From Loripinus fragilis (Eukaryota; Mollusca; Bivalvia; Lucinida; Lucinidae): 64,000 nucleotides of DNA. Location: positions 35,760,835-35,824,834 of the forward strand of contig OZ026530.1 in assembly GCA_964019695.1 (NCBI GenBank). Reading direction: 5' to 3'. Shown piece after piece: positions 22,050 through 33,838 of this stretch. Position 1 is the stretch's first letter, and the number at the start of each line of letters is the position of its first letter. Under the pieces are notes generated by a model, which saw only the letters and a program-made list of their open reading frames with translations, did not search any database and had not been told where the DNA came from. Position numbers and translations under genes: made by a program.

Positions 22050-22247
22050 TGTTAATCTTTATATTTATATATTGGAAATTACTCTTCAACATGTTTAATC
22101 TACTGCTATGTTTGAGTTACAGTTACTGTTCAACTGTGACGTCATGACGTCGTAGCAACAACGTTATTAGTGGTGTTATCCTACTGTATGTTGCACTGAT
22201 GTTATAAACTAGTGTTGTCAGAATAAAGTGTTTAGTTGAATTTAACA
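22050..22247 (+). repeat. 3' LTR
   Basis: 198 bp, TGTTAATCTTTATATT to GAATTTAACA. Contains GTCAGAATAAAGTG, including an AATAAA polyadenylation signal missing from the left LTR. Confidence 0.92.
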
Positions 22248-22257
22248 TAGTTAGCCA

Positions 22258-22636
22258 CAGGGTCATAATTTGAACAGAGTTGAAACGGGATCACTAGAGT
22301 ATGCTACATACCAAATACCAAGGTTTTCAGAGAAGAAGATTCTTCTATATTTTCAAGTCAAACTTGATTTTTATTTTCAAAAATTTATTATTAGTCATCA
22401 TGACCTAGAAACATGCATGCATCTTGAACAATTAATTAAGAGGGCAGTACAAGGATCATTCCGACCTAGTTGGGTCAAAATCCCGCCTGTAGTTTAGGAT
22501 GAGATGTCCTTTGAAGCAATTGTTGACGACGGACGACGAACATTTGCAGTAGATACACGACACACGTCGCACGACGCAGGACGGACATCCAACGACCACA
22601 ATCGCTCACCTTGAGCCAATGGCTCAGGTGAGCTAT
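22258..22636 (+). repeat. Bivalve GGGTCATAATTTGAACA repeat
   Basis: Begins GGGTCATAATTTGAACAGAG and runs through ATGCTACATACCAAATACCA and GGATCATTCCGACCTAGTTG to a GACGACGGACGACGAAC segment. It ends with the hairpin GCTCACCTTGAGCC / GGCTCAGGTGAGC. I recall this arrangement as a common dispersed element across bivalve genomes. It lies a few bases outside the right LTR. Confidence 0.7.
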
Positions 22637-22882
22637 ATCATCCTTAAACTGAAAATCTACAAATAAAGATGCTATTGAAATACAAAGAGCATTGGCGGTG
22701 AGCACCACACGCATAACCCATGACAGATTAATTATTTATTCGCGCCAAAGCATGTGATAATGGTTCTTAGCCCATCATGCGATGTGGTTATCGTTCTTTA
22801 AGCCTCCGTTAACATTATTCAGTTGGGCTTCATGTCCTGGTCTTGCAATGGACGTTCCTATACTTCCTCACTTTATATATGC

Positions 22883-22936
22883 GCGAGCAGCGATCACTCA
22901 GATGAGCCTGTGCTCATCTGAGTCTTCGCTGCTCGC
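22883..22936. repeat. 54-bp hairpin
   Basis: GCGAGCAGCGATCACTCAGA against TCTGAGTCTTCGCTGCTCGC, with inner GATGAGC/GCTCATC. Confidence 0.75.
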
Positions 22937-22976
22937 CAAAGTGACGTGTATCAAAATCTCATGAACCGGCTCAAAA

Positions 22977-24984
22977 TTTATTCGTCGAAGCATACGGTTA
23001 CCCATTATAAAATCATTGTTAACGGACTGCACACACACATTAAAAGGACGGGCTCTTCGTTAATTAAGAACATCCTAATTGGAATTAATACGTACACTCC
23101 TGTCCAGGGATAAATACATTGTACACTGTACATATGCATATAATGCATTCACACGTTCGTTTGAGCTCGAACCAGTGCAGCCTGGGTCGGTTCTTCGCAT
23201 GCGTTAACCCCATTTTTCATGACAATATCAATATAACGGTACTATAAACGGAGCGGGCCACTGGGCTGCTTTGTTCGCGTGCAAGGAGCTGCCGAGCTGT
23301 GACGAATTTATTACATTTGCAACCCCAAAGAATGTGCACTTCTTTGTTCTTTTTAAGATGAAATTTAATTCGGGTCTTTATAGACCTTGTCAAAAGAAAA
23401 AACTGCAGTCCGAGGGCTTTGTGACTAGGAAAAACTCAAAGCCTTCTGTTCAGGTACAGAGACTAGTTAGATAATCATATCTTTTTGGCATTTACCCAGT
23501 TATGCTATTATGTGTGTTCCACATAATGTATAAATGGCGCTTACCTGGGTGTGCAGATGCGCAAGCTGGTTTGCAGTTTTATTGTCCTAGTACAACAAAA
23601 TCAGTTTTTCTTGTGAGAATTAGCAAGGCCCTATTATTTTGAAATATTATATTAAAGTCATTTAGTAGATATCGGGATATCTTATAAGAATGAAAAAGAA
23701 AAACCTTGACTTTGGTAGAATGAAGCCCTGAAAAATAAAGGAATTCGCAGCACTACTTTTTCAGACTTTATAATGGTTACAAGGGGTTTCCTAGACTTAT
23801 AAAGTCTGATGAGATATGTTATTTATTCATATAGATATTTTTTTAATTATCAATATTGACAGATGACTTTTGACTAAACCTATCATTCCTCTCAAATACT
23901 TTTTCTTCTTCTGTTATCTCATCAGTGGATGTTTGATCCAGCATAAATTAAAATCGACAGAAGATAAGATGTGGAGTGGTATTGGTTTGAATGGAATCAT
24001 AGGAGTAATAACAACATCTGCGACTGATTTAAGTCTAGGGTTTCCCTTGAAATGGGGCATCAGCAAACAGCATAAATACACAATATGAGAGGTCACAGTA
24101 GCTGTGCTGTCACAACTTTTGCTGTAAATTTGTACTACACATCAACTCAAGAGCCTGAGTCCATCTATTGAGCAGATTGAATAGCCGAATCACACCCACA
24201 TACGAATATTAAAGTTACCACCTTTACAGTGACCCAAAATCGCTATAATATCACCAAGAATATAGCTAATCATTTTAACAAATAACAAAACAAATAACAT
24301 TTATTTTCAAGATTAATACACTATCTGGGATTCGTAAGGGGAGGAAAACGCCATTTTTAAGCATTTAAGTCTTTATATTATGAGCATTTGGAAATATATG
24401 TGCATTGAAAACATTTTATAACCTCTTGGCCTGGTCTGAATCATTTATATTCGGAATTCAGATCTTCTAAAGAGGGAACTTTGAACTACCAGAGTTCGAC
24501 TTTTGATGATTAACCAGATAATTTCAAAACATCGCAATTTCGACTTTTATATTAAAATAACTGCTTTAAATATAATTGTATTACTGGACATCTGGTTCTC
24601 CCATTGTTGCTTCACATTACAGTCACATTTGTGTTCGTGGAGGGAATATATTAATTTCTTTTACACCAAAACCTTTTTTAAATTTTATAGAAGATACTAT
24701 GATTTGATGTCTAAATTCCAAATTGCAAATTGGACTTAAATCAGTCTAGCGCCAATTGCAAGGACTTTCGGAACCTGAATCATATGGTGACTTGGTGTAT
24801 AAATTGAAGAAGATTGTTGGGTCTAATAATTTTTTCAGCCCAGTTCGTTAAAATAATTTCCCAATATAAAAAAATTTGTCTATAACATTAATGTATTGCG
24901 ACAGACTGCATGCTTGGTGGTCAACCCAATCACGGTTGGCAACTCATCTTTAATTGCACGCCGGTGTGTCGGACTTCAGACTCT
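22977..24984. other. Intergenic, nothing recognised
   Basis: AT-rich. Short frames at 23.3, 23.9 and 24.5 kb show no domain or splice support. Confidence 0.45.
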
Positions 24985-25560
24985 ATGACGGCTCCGACTT
25001 AAAAACTTATCCATTGATGAGATGGTAGGGGCCTGATGCTTTGGCTGTTTGTCAGGCCCTCCGGGGTTTACTTGTTGGATTTCTTTGCTCCGTTATTCAG
25101 TTTTATTTACTGTTGAGACCTTATCTTTGCATTATCTCCTTTTATATCTTGATTTATATGTTCTAGGAGATGATGCATTGATACCTGTAAGTTAGGGTTC
25201 TTTCATGCAAACCAAACATCTATCTGCCTTGATCCACGTCTAAACTAAGGGTGAGGTTGGCGCTCTGAAACCGGTTTAAGCCCCCCAGTAAAATATTTTA
25301 CAGACCGTTCCAAGGCGGTACTTCTTTTCTGGATTTTTTATGCTTTTTTCTGCCTTGTGTTTGTTATGCTCTCATGCACGTCTGTTTGTTGATGCCTCAC
25401 CTGCTGGGAAAGAGCTGACCTCTTGGCCCTCGCTTGTGATGTCTAATTGTGACGTTGTCACTTTCCCATTGGTATCCTGGGTCAGGTGTGGTGCTTGATT
25501 GTATCGATTCCTGATCTTTGCCCTCGTTCTTACTTTAAAGGTATATGTAAATTTTGACCT
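24985..25560 (-). repeat. Dispersed repeat, inverse of 42855-43260
   Basis: Contains ATCTCCTTTTATATCTTGAT, GGAGATGATGCATTGATACC, GGGTGAGGTTGGCGCTCTGA, AAACCGGTTTAAGCC, AGACCGTTCCAAGGCGGTAC and GGTATCCTGGGTCAGGTGTG in this order. The complement of the series lies at 42855-43260. It may be part of a longer retroelement, but no protein domain is legible. Confidence 0.8.
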
Positions 25561-26248
25561 CAGGCGGATCAAAAATTGGACGAGTGTATTAAGTACATAT
25601 AGCCCGTGAAATGGTATCCAGATTGGTACGGTTACATGTATTTCTAAAGAAATCTGTTTTGAAGTAAAAGTCGGTAAGATGCCGTATACATGTAATTATT
25701 ATTTCGTCACGTGCTACACCATGGACTCGTCTTACCTTTGATCAGTCTAAAGTCAAATTTTACCTATAGAAGAAAATATCTGAACTCGCGGTCCCAAATC
25801 CCTTCTACCATTTATCTAATCGCAAATTGATTCTCTATCGTTTCAAGGGTCCTTAAGACTTAAGGGATTGAAATTTACAAGGTTTTCTGTTTGCTCACGT
25901 GACTCTCGCGATATCTCGTAAACAAATCTGATCTTAACGCTAAATACTTAAACTTTAACACACTAATCAGAAATATCAACCTCTGTCCAGCTGAACCCGG
26001 ATTTATGATTTATTCAAAACATTGTGGATTCTGATCAGTTGGCTTCTGGCGACGCCATCTGATAAGGATCCATACTGTTTTCCACTCTGATTGACAATAC
26101 ACTCTTACAGATGGTATACTGCAGGCTAACAGTTTGAACATTAAAGGGAACAAACAGTAATGTATGGGTTAACAGACCGATTTTGCGTAAAATTTCAAAT
26201 TCCAGCGGTTTTGGAATTGAGTGTTTTGATCTACTGGTATGCATATTT
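25561..26248. other. Intergenic, nothing recognised
   Basis: No exon or repeat recognised. Confidence 0.45.
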
Positions 26249-26485
26249 GAGCCGTGATATGTAATTTCCAACAATGTGGCATTTTGACAAGTGTAGACTC
26301 AGATGAGCCTGTGTAGTCTCCTTTAAAGCTTAGAAATTCCAAATGATGTTCGGTCAGTAGCTTAACAGTCATAGAATATTCAAGCGACTAGCAAAGGCTC
26401 TAATCAGCCTGCGCGTATGCGCAGGCTGATCAGAGGCTTTGCTGGTCGCACATACTACATAGTTGGAAATATTATGTCACGGCTC
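26249..26485 (-). mobile_element. Palindrome-bearing MITE, family A, copy 3
   Basis: Complete copy in minus orientation. GAGCCGTGATATGTAATTTC to ATTATGTCACGGCTC, with inner palindrome CAGCCTGCGCGTATGCGCAG. Confidence 0.9.
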
Positions 26486-26771
26486 ATCTGTGCCAGCCTC
26501 CTTACTTACCCATTTGTGATTATTAATAATTATGCCAGTTTATGAGACTTTAATTTGGTGCTTATCGCGAAAAAGCCTCGGTTAAACGTCTATGCTCACA
26601 GGAATTAGGCATGAAATAGTTTAATAACCTGGGGACATGTATAACATTTTAGATGCTTTTTTACTTCCTCTTTATAAGGCATATTTATTTATCTTCATAT
26701 ACTTTTATTTTACAATAAAATTGCAGTTTGCAGTGTGAACTTGCGTGGTGACAAAACAACAAAAAAAACTA

Positions 26772-26949
26772 CAGTAAAACCTGTGTAAAACGGCCACTCA
26801 AAAAAAAGCAAAACAAATGTGTTAAAGACAAATGGCAGCTTAATGAAGGTCGAAAGTATTGCAGCATGCTCCCTTTGGAGCATTCTGCAATACGTTTGAC
26901 TTGCATTTCTGGTCTTTTTGAGAGTGGCCGCTTTACACAGTTTTTACTG
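26772..26949. mobile_element. 178-bp TIR MITE, CAGTAAAACCTGTG type
   Basis: CAGTAAAACCTGTGTAAAAC plus GGCCACTC faces GAGAGTGGCCGC and TTTACACAGTTTTTACTG. A centre with ATTGCAGCATGCTCC/GGAGCATTCTGCAAT is also inverted. Similar ends lie at about 60056-60085 and 62838-62850. Confidence 0.8.
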
Positions 26950-27660
26950 TTTGTTTATACGAGTATATGCGATGCGTACATTGTACTTTCCGGTAATCGC
27001 CTTTAAAGAGACTAGGTCTGTAACTATGAACATCTTTCGAAAAAATGTTTTCTTTTTAAATCATTAGTAAAGATAGAATAAAGTTATCTTTTCACAATAA
27101 ATATGTTTAGTACAGCTAAAAACTGCATGGAAAAGTGAATTATCTTACAAAACAGGTGATTTTTCTCTTGTTAGGAATTATTTACGTCCCTCCGATAATT
27201 CTAGACAGTTGACTTTTAACATAAAATAAAATGCTGTTGTTTTGATAGTGATAATTAGTGATAATATAAAAATGGTAAAATAATTACATGAATTTGAGAA
27301 TTTTTAGTGTATTCTTGAAAGTAGAAACTTTTTTTCCAAAATTAGAAGATCAAAAGTTACAGACTATGCAGATTTAAGCAACGATCATTCGGACAGCAGT
27401 TTACCAAATCAGATGGAACCGCTTATTCAAAGAAAAGAAAAACAAACAGAATAACAAAATAACACACACAAAAACAGTTGATCAATTGTAAAAAGTACAA
27501 CAGTACATGTGACGAGCAATAGATGTGTTCCATCTTATGACCCATACATTCGCCAAAATAGTTATTTTTGAAAGGTCACAAATGCCACTTAACTATCATT
27601 GTAACATGCTTCGGCACGAACAATCAATTTCGAAAAGAGATAACTAGATATAACCAATCA
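26950..27660. other. Intergenic, nothing recognised
   Basis: AT-rich with no supported feature. Confidence 0.45.
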
Positions 27661-27664
27661 AGTT

Positions 27665-28170
27665 GCATCGACATTTGATTATGTGAAAACATATTTAACG
27701 TGCGAGCAAATCGAGGACTGAGATAAATCAGCTTATAACGAAGTTTGAAGAGGTCAGGTGTGGTGCTTGATTGCATCGACATTTGATTATGTGAAAACAT
27801 ATTTAACGAGGAATGAGATAAGTCAGCACATAACGAAGCTTGATAATGAGCCGTGACATGTGATTGCCAACAATGTGGCATTTTGACATGTGTAGACTCA
27901 GGCGAACACTTGCAGCCTCTTATTTAGGAAAGAAACTCCAAATGATGTTCAGACAGTAGCTTAACACTGATAGAACATTCAAACGACTAGCAAAGGCTCT
28001 GATCAGACTGTGCATTATGCGCAGGCTTATCTGAGTCTTTGCTGGTCGAACATGCCACATTGTTGGAAATCTCAGGTTGCAGCTCAAAATTTTGATTAAG
28101 TGAAAACATATTAAATGTGCGAGCATATTGAGGACCTGAATAAGCCTGCATAAGTCAGAAGTTTGATAAG
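27665..28170. repeat. Tandem repeat broken by a MITE
   Basis: A unit containing ATTTGATTATGTGAAAACAT and ATAACGAAG/CTTGATAA occurs at about 27673 and 27782 (109 bp apart). It recurs at 28091 on the far side of a family A MITE (27848-28085). Confidence 0.7.
27848..28085 (-). mobile_element. Palindrome-bearing MITE, family A, copy 4
   Basis: GAGCCGTGACATGTGATTGC to TCTCAGGTTGCAGCTC. The inner palindrome is degraded (GATCAGACTGTGCATTATGC). Confidence 0.88.
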
Positions 28171-29031
28171 CATATAATAAAGTGCTCACTGATGGCACTG
28201 CGCATCTAGAAAGGCGTAATTGAGTGTTAGTACTCAAAATCAAGTCAGATTGCCGCTTTAGTGTTCACGCTTTGGGGCATATCATTTGCAGATAGTGACT
28301 TTTAAATATATGCTGCTAAATTTGAATTTTTATTTTCAAAATTGCGGAAGTTTAAAGACAGATTGGTGCGTCATATTTGAAACAACTGCAGTCTGCTTTT
28401 CGTTGCATTTTGATTAATGTTCCAACTCATGCATTTGAAATAAGTGCAAGATATGCGATTTTTGCTTGGCGTTTTTCACAATATTATCAGTTTACTCATT
28501 TAATTGTAAAAAAAAATGCTGTGCAGAGTAATTGCTATCATATTTAAATTTAAAAAGAGGTGGCAGCTGGGTATTTTAGTTGTTTTAGTTGTAGAGTTAG
28601 ATTTGTTCGTAGTTTATTTCTTCACAGCAGAATTAGCTGTTAAGTTGCGTAAAAGTTATCCACAATTATTTCAAAGATACACACACATTTCTTTAACTTT
28701 AATTAGATGTGGCATTCAAACTGACAAAATGTAAAAATCTGTATTAACGATAGTATATTGACATGATGAACATTCGCTTTATATAGAGGATATTTCATGC
28801 GTGCTCCACTCGTTGCAGATATTCATTGTAATTCTTCCTTTATCTGTATAAATGTCAAACGTCTTTTGAGTATTATTTGGATGTCTGAAACTAATAAGAA
28901 ACAATCTCGTCTTCGCTATTACTCTTAGATAAATTAATAAAAACTAAAACATCTAAAAGGGCCAGCACATGGGCTCTTGGTACTTATTGCATTTGCAAAA
29001 GCCTACTTCAAACCCCATTCTGTACAGTAAA
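28171..29031. other. Intergenic, nothing recognised
   Basis: A 72-codon frame at 28516-28734 has a hydrophobic middle but no other support. Confidence 0.4.
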
Positions 29032-29042
29032 ATAGGAGCTAG

Positions 29043-29194
29043 GTTTTGTTTGATTTAAATCTTTACGTCCCATCAACAATCTTTCAGTTATAAAGAGACG
29101 GGTCTTCCTGGGTTGAACCAGTACTAAGCTATGATTAATTTCCTTGCTCAAGGACACAACGCAGTGACGCCGGTGAGGCTCGAACCCGCGGCCC
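29043..29194 (-). mobile_element. SINE, first family, 5'-truncated
   Basis: On the minus strand the copy begins at the B box (GGGTTCGAGCCTCACCGGCG) and runs through the SINE body to GATGGGACGTAAAGATTTAA. An 11-bp target duplication, ATAGGAGCTAG, flanks it at 29032-29042 and 29195-29205. Truncation exactly around the B box removes the A box, so it cannot be transcribed from its own promoter. Confidence 0.9.
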
Positions 29195-29268
29195 ATAGGA
29201 GCTAGAGGTCTTAACTGTTATCTGAGGTTTTACCTTAATACTTTCTATTAGCGAGTAGCGAATTCTCT

Positions 29269-29298
29269 GGCGAGTCTGCGCATTTGCGCAGACTCGCC
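29269..29298. repeat. 30-bp near-perfect palindrome
   Basis: GGCGAGTCTGCGCA-TT-TGCGCAGACTCGCC. Its TCTGCGCA core resembles the palindrome of MITE family A. Confidence 0.85.
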
Positions 29299-30450
29299 TG
29301 AACATTCATAATTCGATTATGCCATCTCATTTGCTGGCTCAATTGTGTGTTACTGTCAAAGATATTTTTCACCCACATCAGGTGGCTTCGGTGTTACACA
29401 AACTACTGTGCCACTTAAACTCCTACATGTACAATGCATTTCCCCCTTTTATAGTATAGTTTTTTATTTCTTTGTTTCTTGCAACATATTAGGTTAAGCA
29501 ATTGCCTAATATATAATGCAAAATGTTTTGTTGATCTTTTAATTTCCATTTAAATTCATCTGCAATCGGAATTAGATAAGATTAAGATCAGCTAACAAAA
29601 CGCACTTAACCAACAAAAACAATAGAAAAAAACATTTTCTTACCTTGGATTGTTTTCATGCCTTTGTGGTCTTCTGAAAAGCAGTCGCCCAAAACCTGAC
29701 GAAATCACCTCAAAGTCACTCATTCGGAACACTTCTTTTATGTACGCTATACGGCTTTCTATTGTTAAGGTAACGGGTAAAATCCGTTATATCTATCAGT
29801 ACATTATGTAAATAGAGCTTTAAATCAGTTTTATCCAAACTATACCGTATTTGACTCAAATAAGATGTTTGCTTTTTTCACAGATTTGTGGAAAATCATT
29901 TCATTTGATTTACATACAGTTCGATGATTCATCCTTAAATTTAAACTCAATTTTATTGATTAATTAAAAAGCACATGTCCCAACTTGTATATTTGTTTAA
30001 TCGGAAAAATCCATAGTGATAGATATACCCTGATCTAAATTTAGCGTTACTATAGACGCTCTTTCAAATCCCGTTCAAATCTCGTTCAAGTCTCGTTGTA
30101 AGTGAGACGCTACCTTTAAATTATTGAATTTAATTTGGTATTGTTGTTACAAAAGTACTCTGTTGTCCAGATTAGCTTGTCTATCAGAAGCAGGCTGATC
30201 AGGTACTAAATTTGAAATAATTGCACGGATATACACGCACAACTGCAAAATGATGACAAATAAAACAGCAAAAATCTGACATTAATTTGGGATACACATC
30301 TACATGAAATCTTAGATTTTACGTGGGCGCAATATTTGTTTGCACTCATTTGATTAAAATGCAATATTTTTGTATCGATGCCATCTTTAAAAAAAGTCTA
30401 GCCAATCAGACGTTGTACAACTTGTGAAAAACAACTTACCATATTCGACT
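29299..30450. other. Intergenic, nothing recognised
   Basis: AT-rich with no supported feature. Confidence 0.45.
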
Positions 30451-30669
30451 ATGTCGTCTTTTGAAAACAGTTCAGAACCAGATCAGATAATGCACCAGTC
30501 ATTTATAACCACGGCCCAGCCGCTGATGAGCAGGGCGGGGAATAGCCCGACAAAAGTTTTCTGGGGCGAACTTATTGATAAATACAAAGATATAAATGCG
30601 AATTCAAAGACAGTATTCACAGACTACGCAATGCTCAAATTAGTACATATAGTCCCCATATATTTCTAA
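30451..30669 (+). CDS. Hypothetical small ORF or exon
   Basis: From the ATG at 30451 there are 72 codons plus a stop. The peptide is soluble-looking and of balanced composition (begins MSSFENSSEPDQIMHQSF, contains SPTKVFWGELIDKYKDINAN), unlike the low-complexity translations around it. No family recognised. There is no strong donor: a GTATTC follows GACA near 30621, which might make this a 5' exon. Evidence is only composition; chance remains quite possible. Confidence 0.25.
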   Translation: MSSFENSSEPDQIMHQSFITTAQPLMSRAGNSPTKVFWGELIDKYKDINANSKTVFTDYAMLKLVHIVPIYF

Positions 30670-31045
30670 AATTCTGTCAATCAAAGGTGGGCGTGGTTAA
30701 AAAATTCTTCTCAACTCAGAAAACTTGGACCTAGCTGGTACCTATTACCATATAGATACAAGGCATGCTGGAAACCAGCTAAATCGAAGCGAGAGATTTA
30801 CGTGACTAAAATCGGACACTGTCAATTCGTCATATATATATTTCCCGTATACTAAAGTTTCGAAGCTAAATTGTAATCAAATAACAAAAATAACTTGTGA
30901 AAAATAGTGATGCAGTGACCGGACAGATTGATAGAATATGCGTTATATTGGGTAAATTTAGTAACGTGGATAGATCTATAAATAGAAAGATGCTGAATAA
31001 GCGATGACAAATTATTATACCTTTACGAATACATTGATATATAGA
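30670..31045. other. Intergenic, nothing recognised
   Basis: No supported feature. Confidence 0.4.
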
Positions 31046-31136
31046 TGACCATACCATGGCGCAATCGGTTGCGACGGTAACTGTCGCACAGCTTTACTTT
31101 TGCATTTAAATGGTCGCAGGTTCGAATCCACAAGGC
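31046..31136 (+). pseudogene. tRNA-like sequence (relic or SINE head)
   Basis: A-box-like TGGCGCAATCGG and B-box GGTTCGAATCC are spaced as in a class II tRNA. A TGCGAC-loop-GTCGCA stem could stand for the anticodon arm, and a T-run follows as a pol III terminator. The T stem and acceptor stem do not pair and the loop lacks U33, so it is not a functional tRNA. Confidence 0.5.
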
Positions 31137-31337
31137 TTCGTTATTTTTTTTTTCATTTATCCCATGAAAGCTAATTTTTAGCAGTATTCTCCTACTATTG
31201 ATATGCATCGGAAAATGAGAATATTGGGATAGTTTCTATCTCTTTTATTGTAATTCATATATGAGTTCATTTTAAATCGAGCACACCTTATTCTGCTAAT
31301 TATATGTCCTTAAGATTGCATCAAAGAAAATTATATT

Positions 31338-31400
31338 TTTTCAAGGTTTCAGAGGGGCTCCAACATTTGCCCCTCCCCCTTCTGGATCTGCGCATGCAAT
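31338..31400 (+). repeat. 'GGATCC' family, short 3' fragment
   Basis: GAGGGGCTCCAACATTTGCC and CTTCTGGATCTGCGCATGCA match the family's 3' end. Confidence 0.55.
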
Positions 31401-31631
31401 GTTTGGATGGACTGGATGCTGTGACAAAAGTTAGATATGAGAAAAAGTTGTCAATTTCGAACCTACCTGGGTATCCCTATATGTATACAACAACCATAGT
31501 GGCCCAACCAGGATCCAAATTGTTTTTCACGTCAGAACTCTTTAGGTAACTCTTTAGGTTCTGACAACTCTGGATCAAATCCATTGTATTTTACCTTTTG
31601 CATTAAAATATCTGACATGTCATCTGCCGAT

Positions 31632-31712
31632 AACATTTGCAAACAGTTTTGACCCAGATCAGGCCCCACATTCTGTCCGGACCTGATAGGGGCCCAAACT
31701 GTTTGACACTTT
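31632..31712. repeat. GCAAACAG-type hairpin, diverged
   Basis: GCAAACAGTTTTGACCCAGA with GGGCCCAAACTGTTTGAC, inner GATCAGGCCCC/GGACCTGATAGGGG. Confidence 0.65.
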
Positions 31713-31897
31713 AGAGGTTATGACAAGTTGAAGTTGAACTGATGTATTTTAACTTTGCGTTAAACCTTTACATGACATTGTCATCTGCTGATAACCCTTT
31801 CAAACAATTTGGAATCAGATCAGCCCCGCGGCATTCTAATTTGGGTCATCAAAATTTCACATGTGATCGAAAGCCTTTCCTGTACAACATTTTGAGT

Positions 31898-31995
31898 GCG
31901 ATAAGCCACTTTATTAAACAAAATTAATTTGACACAAGATTTTGACGCGATAAGCCACTTTTTTAAACAAAATTAATTTGACACAAGATTTTGAC
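31898..31995 (+). repeat. 49-bp tandem duplication
   Basis: Two near-identical units, each GCGATAAGCCACTTT followed by AAACAAAATTAATTTGACAC and AAGATTTTGAC, differing only by about one base. Confidence 0.9.
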
Positions 31996-32014
31996 ACTAT
32001 CGTATCAGCGATGT

Positions 32015-32250
32015 GGGTCTCGCATACTAGTCGTGCGCGCGTGTGTGTGTGTGAGGCTGACTGGCAACCAGGCTGTCATGGGGTTCGCTCTTCCAGTCCA
32101 GCACCATTCCAAAGTTGAAATTGGTCATGAAATATTTTCTACAGTCATTCTCATTCCTTCTTATTCAAAGAAGTGCAGTTGTCGTTACTGGCAAAACCTC
32201 ACTCTACGCCATTTTGTAGATCTAACAACCAAACAATTGGTAGATGGGAG
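32015..32250 (+). repeat. SINE, second family, diverged copy
   Basis: TGGTCATGAAATATTTTCTA and CAGTCATTCTCATTCC, then TTATTCAAAGAAGTGCAGTT, match the body of the SINE at 37529. The tRNA-like head is obscured by a (GT)n run. Confidence 0.6.
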
Positions 32251-33752
32251 CATTTCGGAATGATCTCACTACCTTCGCCTCCTTCTATCAACTGGGCAAT
32301 ACTCTAAATGCGGGCGCAGTTGAGTAACAATATTGTTAGCTAACCCAAGCCGAATATTAGTGGGAGGAATAAGAATACCAATGGTCAAACTTTCGTTATC
32401 TCATCTTCCGTTCATGTTTTCAAAAGACCATTTTTAGTCAAATTAAATATAACGGATCGTCAGGTTACTGGTAATGAAGGGGAAAGGTCCAATGTGGTTT
32501 TTGGGTTAATTGGATTCGATCTCTGGCATATACACCTCCCATAGAATTATAATGGGAAAACACAGTCATTCCTACATCCATGCTACTGGTGTCTAAACTA
32601 GCCATGCCACAGGAGTCATTAGCTTCCATTAATGGGGAGACACTTAAAAATCTTCTCCTCTGAAACCATGATACCCACAGCTTGTAGTCCCATACATAAA
32701 TACTGCAAGCACTGCCTCTTGGGTTCAAATTTACCAAATACTGATGATCACTTCAATCTCGGATACTGGGTCCGAGCTTCCATATGGCATAATGGAGATT
32801 TTTTTTAAATCTTCTGTCCACAGCTAATACTTTTAATATGTAGCAAAGTTTAGTGTTTTCTAAACGAATGATCACTATCTTGGGACATTTGCTTTTTTAA
32901 ACAGAAGAAAAAGACAAATCTTTTCTTAAACAAGGGGAGCGATTAAGACTAATTTAGTCACTTGCTTATAGTGTGCTATTAGTGTTGTAATATATTGACT
33001 GTCGGTATCCATCTATCAAGCACCCCCAGTCATGTATATGCCTGGCAAAACGCCGTCATTTTAACCGAAAATAGTAGTAACGCATCATTGAGACCGTTCT
33101 TTTGAGCACCAACCCTCAACCCCTCTGTACGCAAATTATATGTTGTCTGAGTGCTTTTGCAGTAACTTCAAGGATCAATCTATTTTTAAATCAAGAAAAA
33201 AATCTAAATATGTAGCCTACTTATATGTGTTAGAAACCATCCAAATTGCTTCTCAAGTGAATACAAAAACAACAACAACAACAAGAAAAAACAAACAAAA
33301 GACAATACATATACACTACGTGGATATCTAATGCCCTCTAAACTGGGTGAAACGTTAATGAGCCACTTAAAACGCCCCAGTATAACATGATATTTCATGT
33401 TATAGTTTTTCTTGTTTTCCTTTTCTTTGTCCCCATAGTGCGGATTATATATTCCTAGGTAAACATAGCAGTGCAGCGTAAACATGACAGACTGCGGGAT
33501 CGAACTGCCATGGTTTTGCCAGAATGGTGTACTCGTAATGTGGGGTTATAGCTGGGAATTGCTAGTCCACACTGATCCATGGGGCTGGGGGCCGTGGTTA
33601 CAAATGACTAGTGCATAAGTTTGTACTTGTAAGAGCAAACGCATTTATCATGAAGGTTTCGTATGTGTGAACAGATAAATGAAGCTGACCAGGCTGATCC
33701 ATGCAGCTACTGCTTGCATAAAAGATGACAATACTACATGTACATAATAAAT
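32251..33752. other. Intergenic, nothing recognised
   Basis: No exon supported. One GAGACCGTTCTTTTGAGCACC relic of the palindrome family lies near 33090. Confidence 0.45.
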
Positions 33753-33830
33753 GAGCCGCGACATGTGATTTCCAACAATGTGCTTTTTTGACAAGTGTAT
33801 ACCCTTACGAGTCTGTGCAGCCCCCTTTGA
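33753..33830 (-). mobile_element. Palindrome-bearing MITE, family A, end fragment
   Basis: GAGCCGCGACATGTGATTTC through TTTTGACAAGTGTA and TGTGCAGCCCCCTTTGA. The copy stops where the 33839-33972 foldback begins. Confidence 0.8.
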
Positions 33831-33838
33831 AAATGGTG

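Larger units (their letters stand above)
18161..22247 (+). mobile_element. Degraded LTR retrotransposon
   Basis: About 4.1 kb, or 3.3 kb without the nested insertion. LTRs at 18161-18342 and 22050-22247 both start TGTTA; the right one ends in ..CA, the left in ..TA. The element has a 5-bp target duplication, a candidate primer-binding site after the left LTR and a purine-rich stretch before the right one. Gag and protease-region remnants are present, but no reverse transcriptase, RNase H or integrase is visible. It is therefore an internally deleted, non-autonomous copy. Gag and protease wording resembles Copia-type elements of aquatic invertebrates, with moderate certainty. LTR divergence by several substitutions and one ~16-bp indel suggests an old insertion. 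Confidence 0.93.

Noticed and set aside
31046..31136. Functional tRNA gene
   Set aside because: Boxes and a T-run are present but acceptor and T stems do not pair and the anticodon loop lacks U33.
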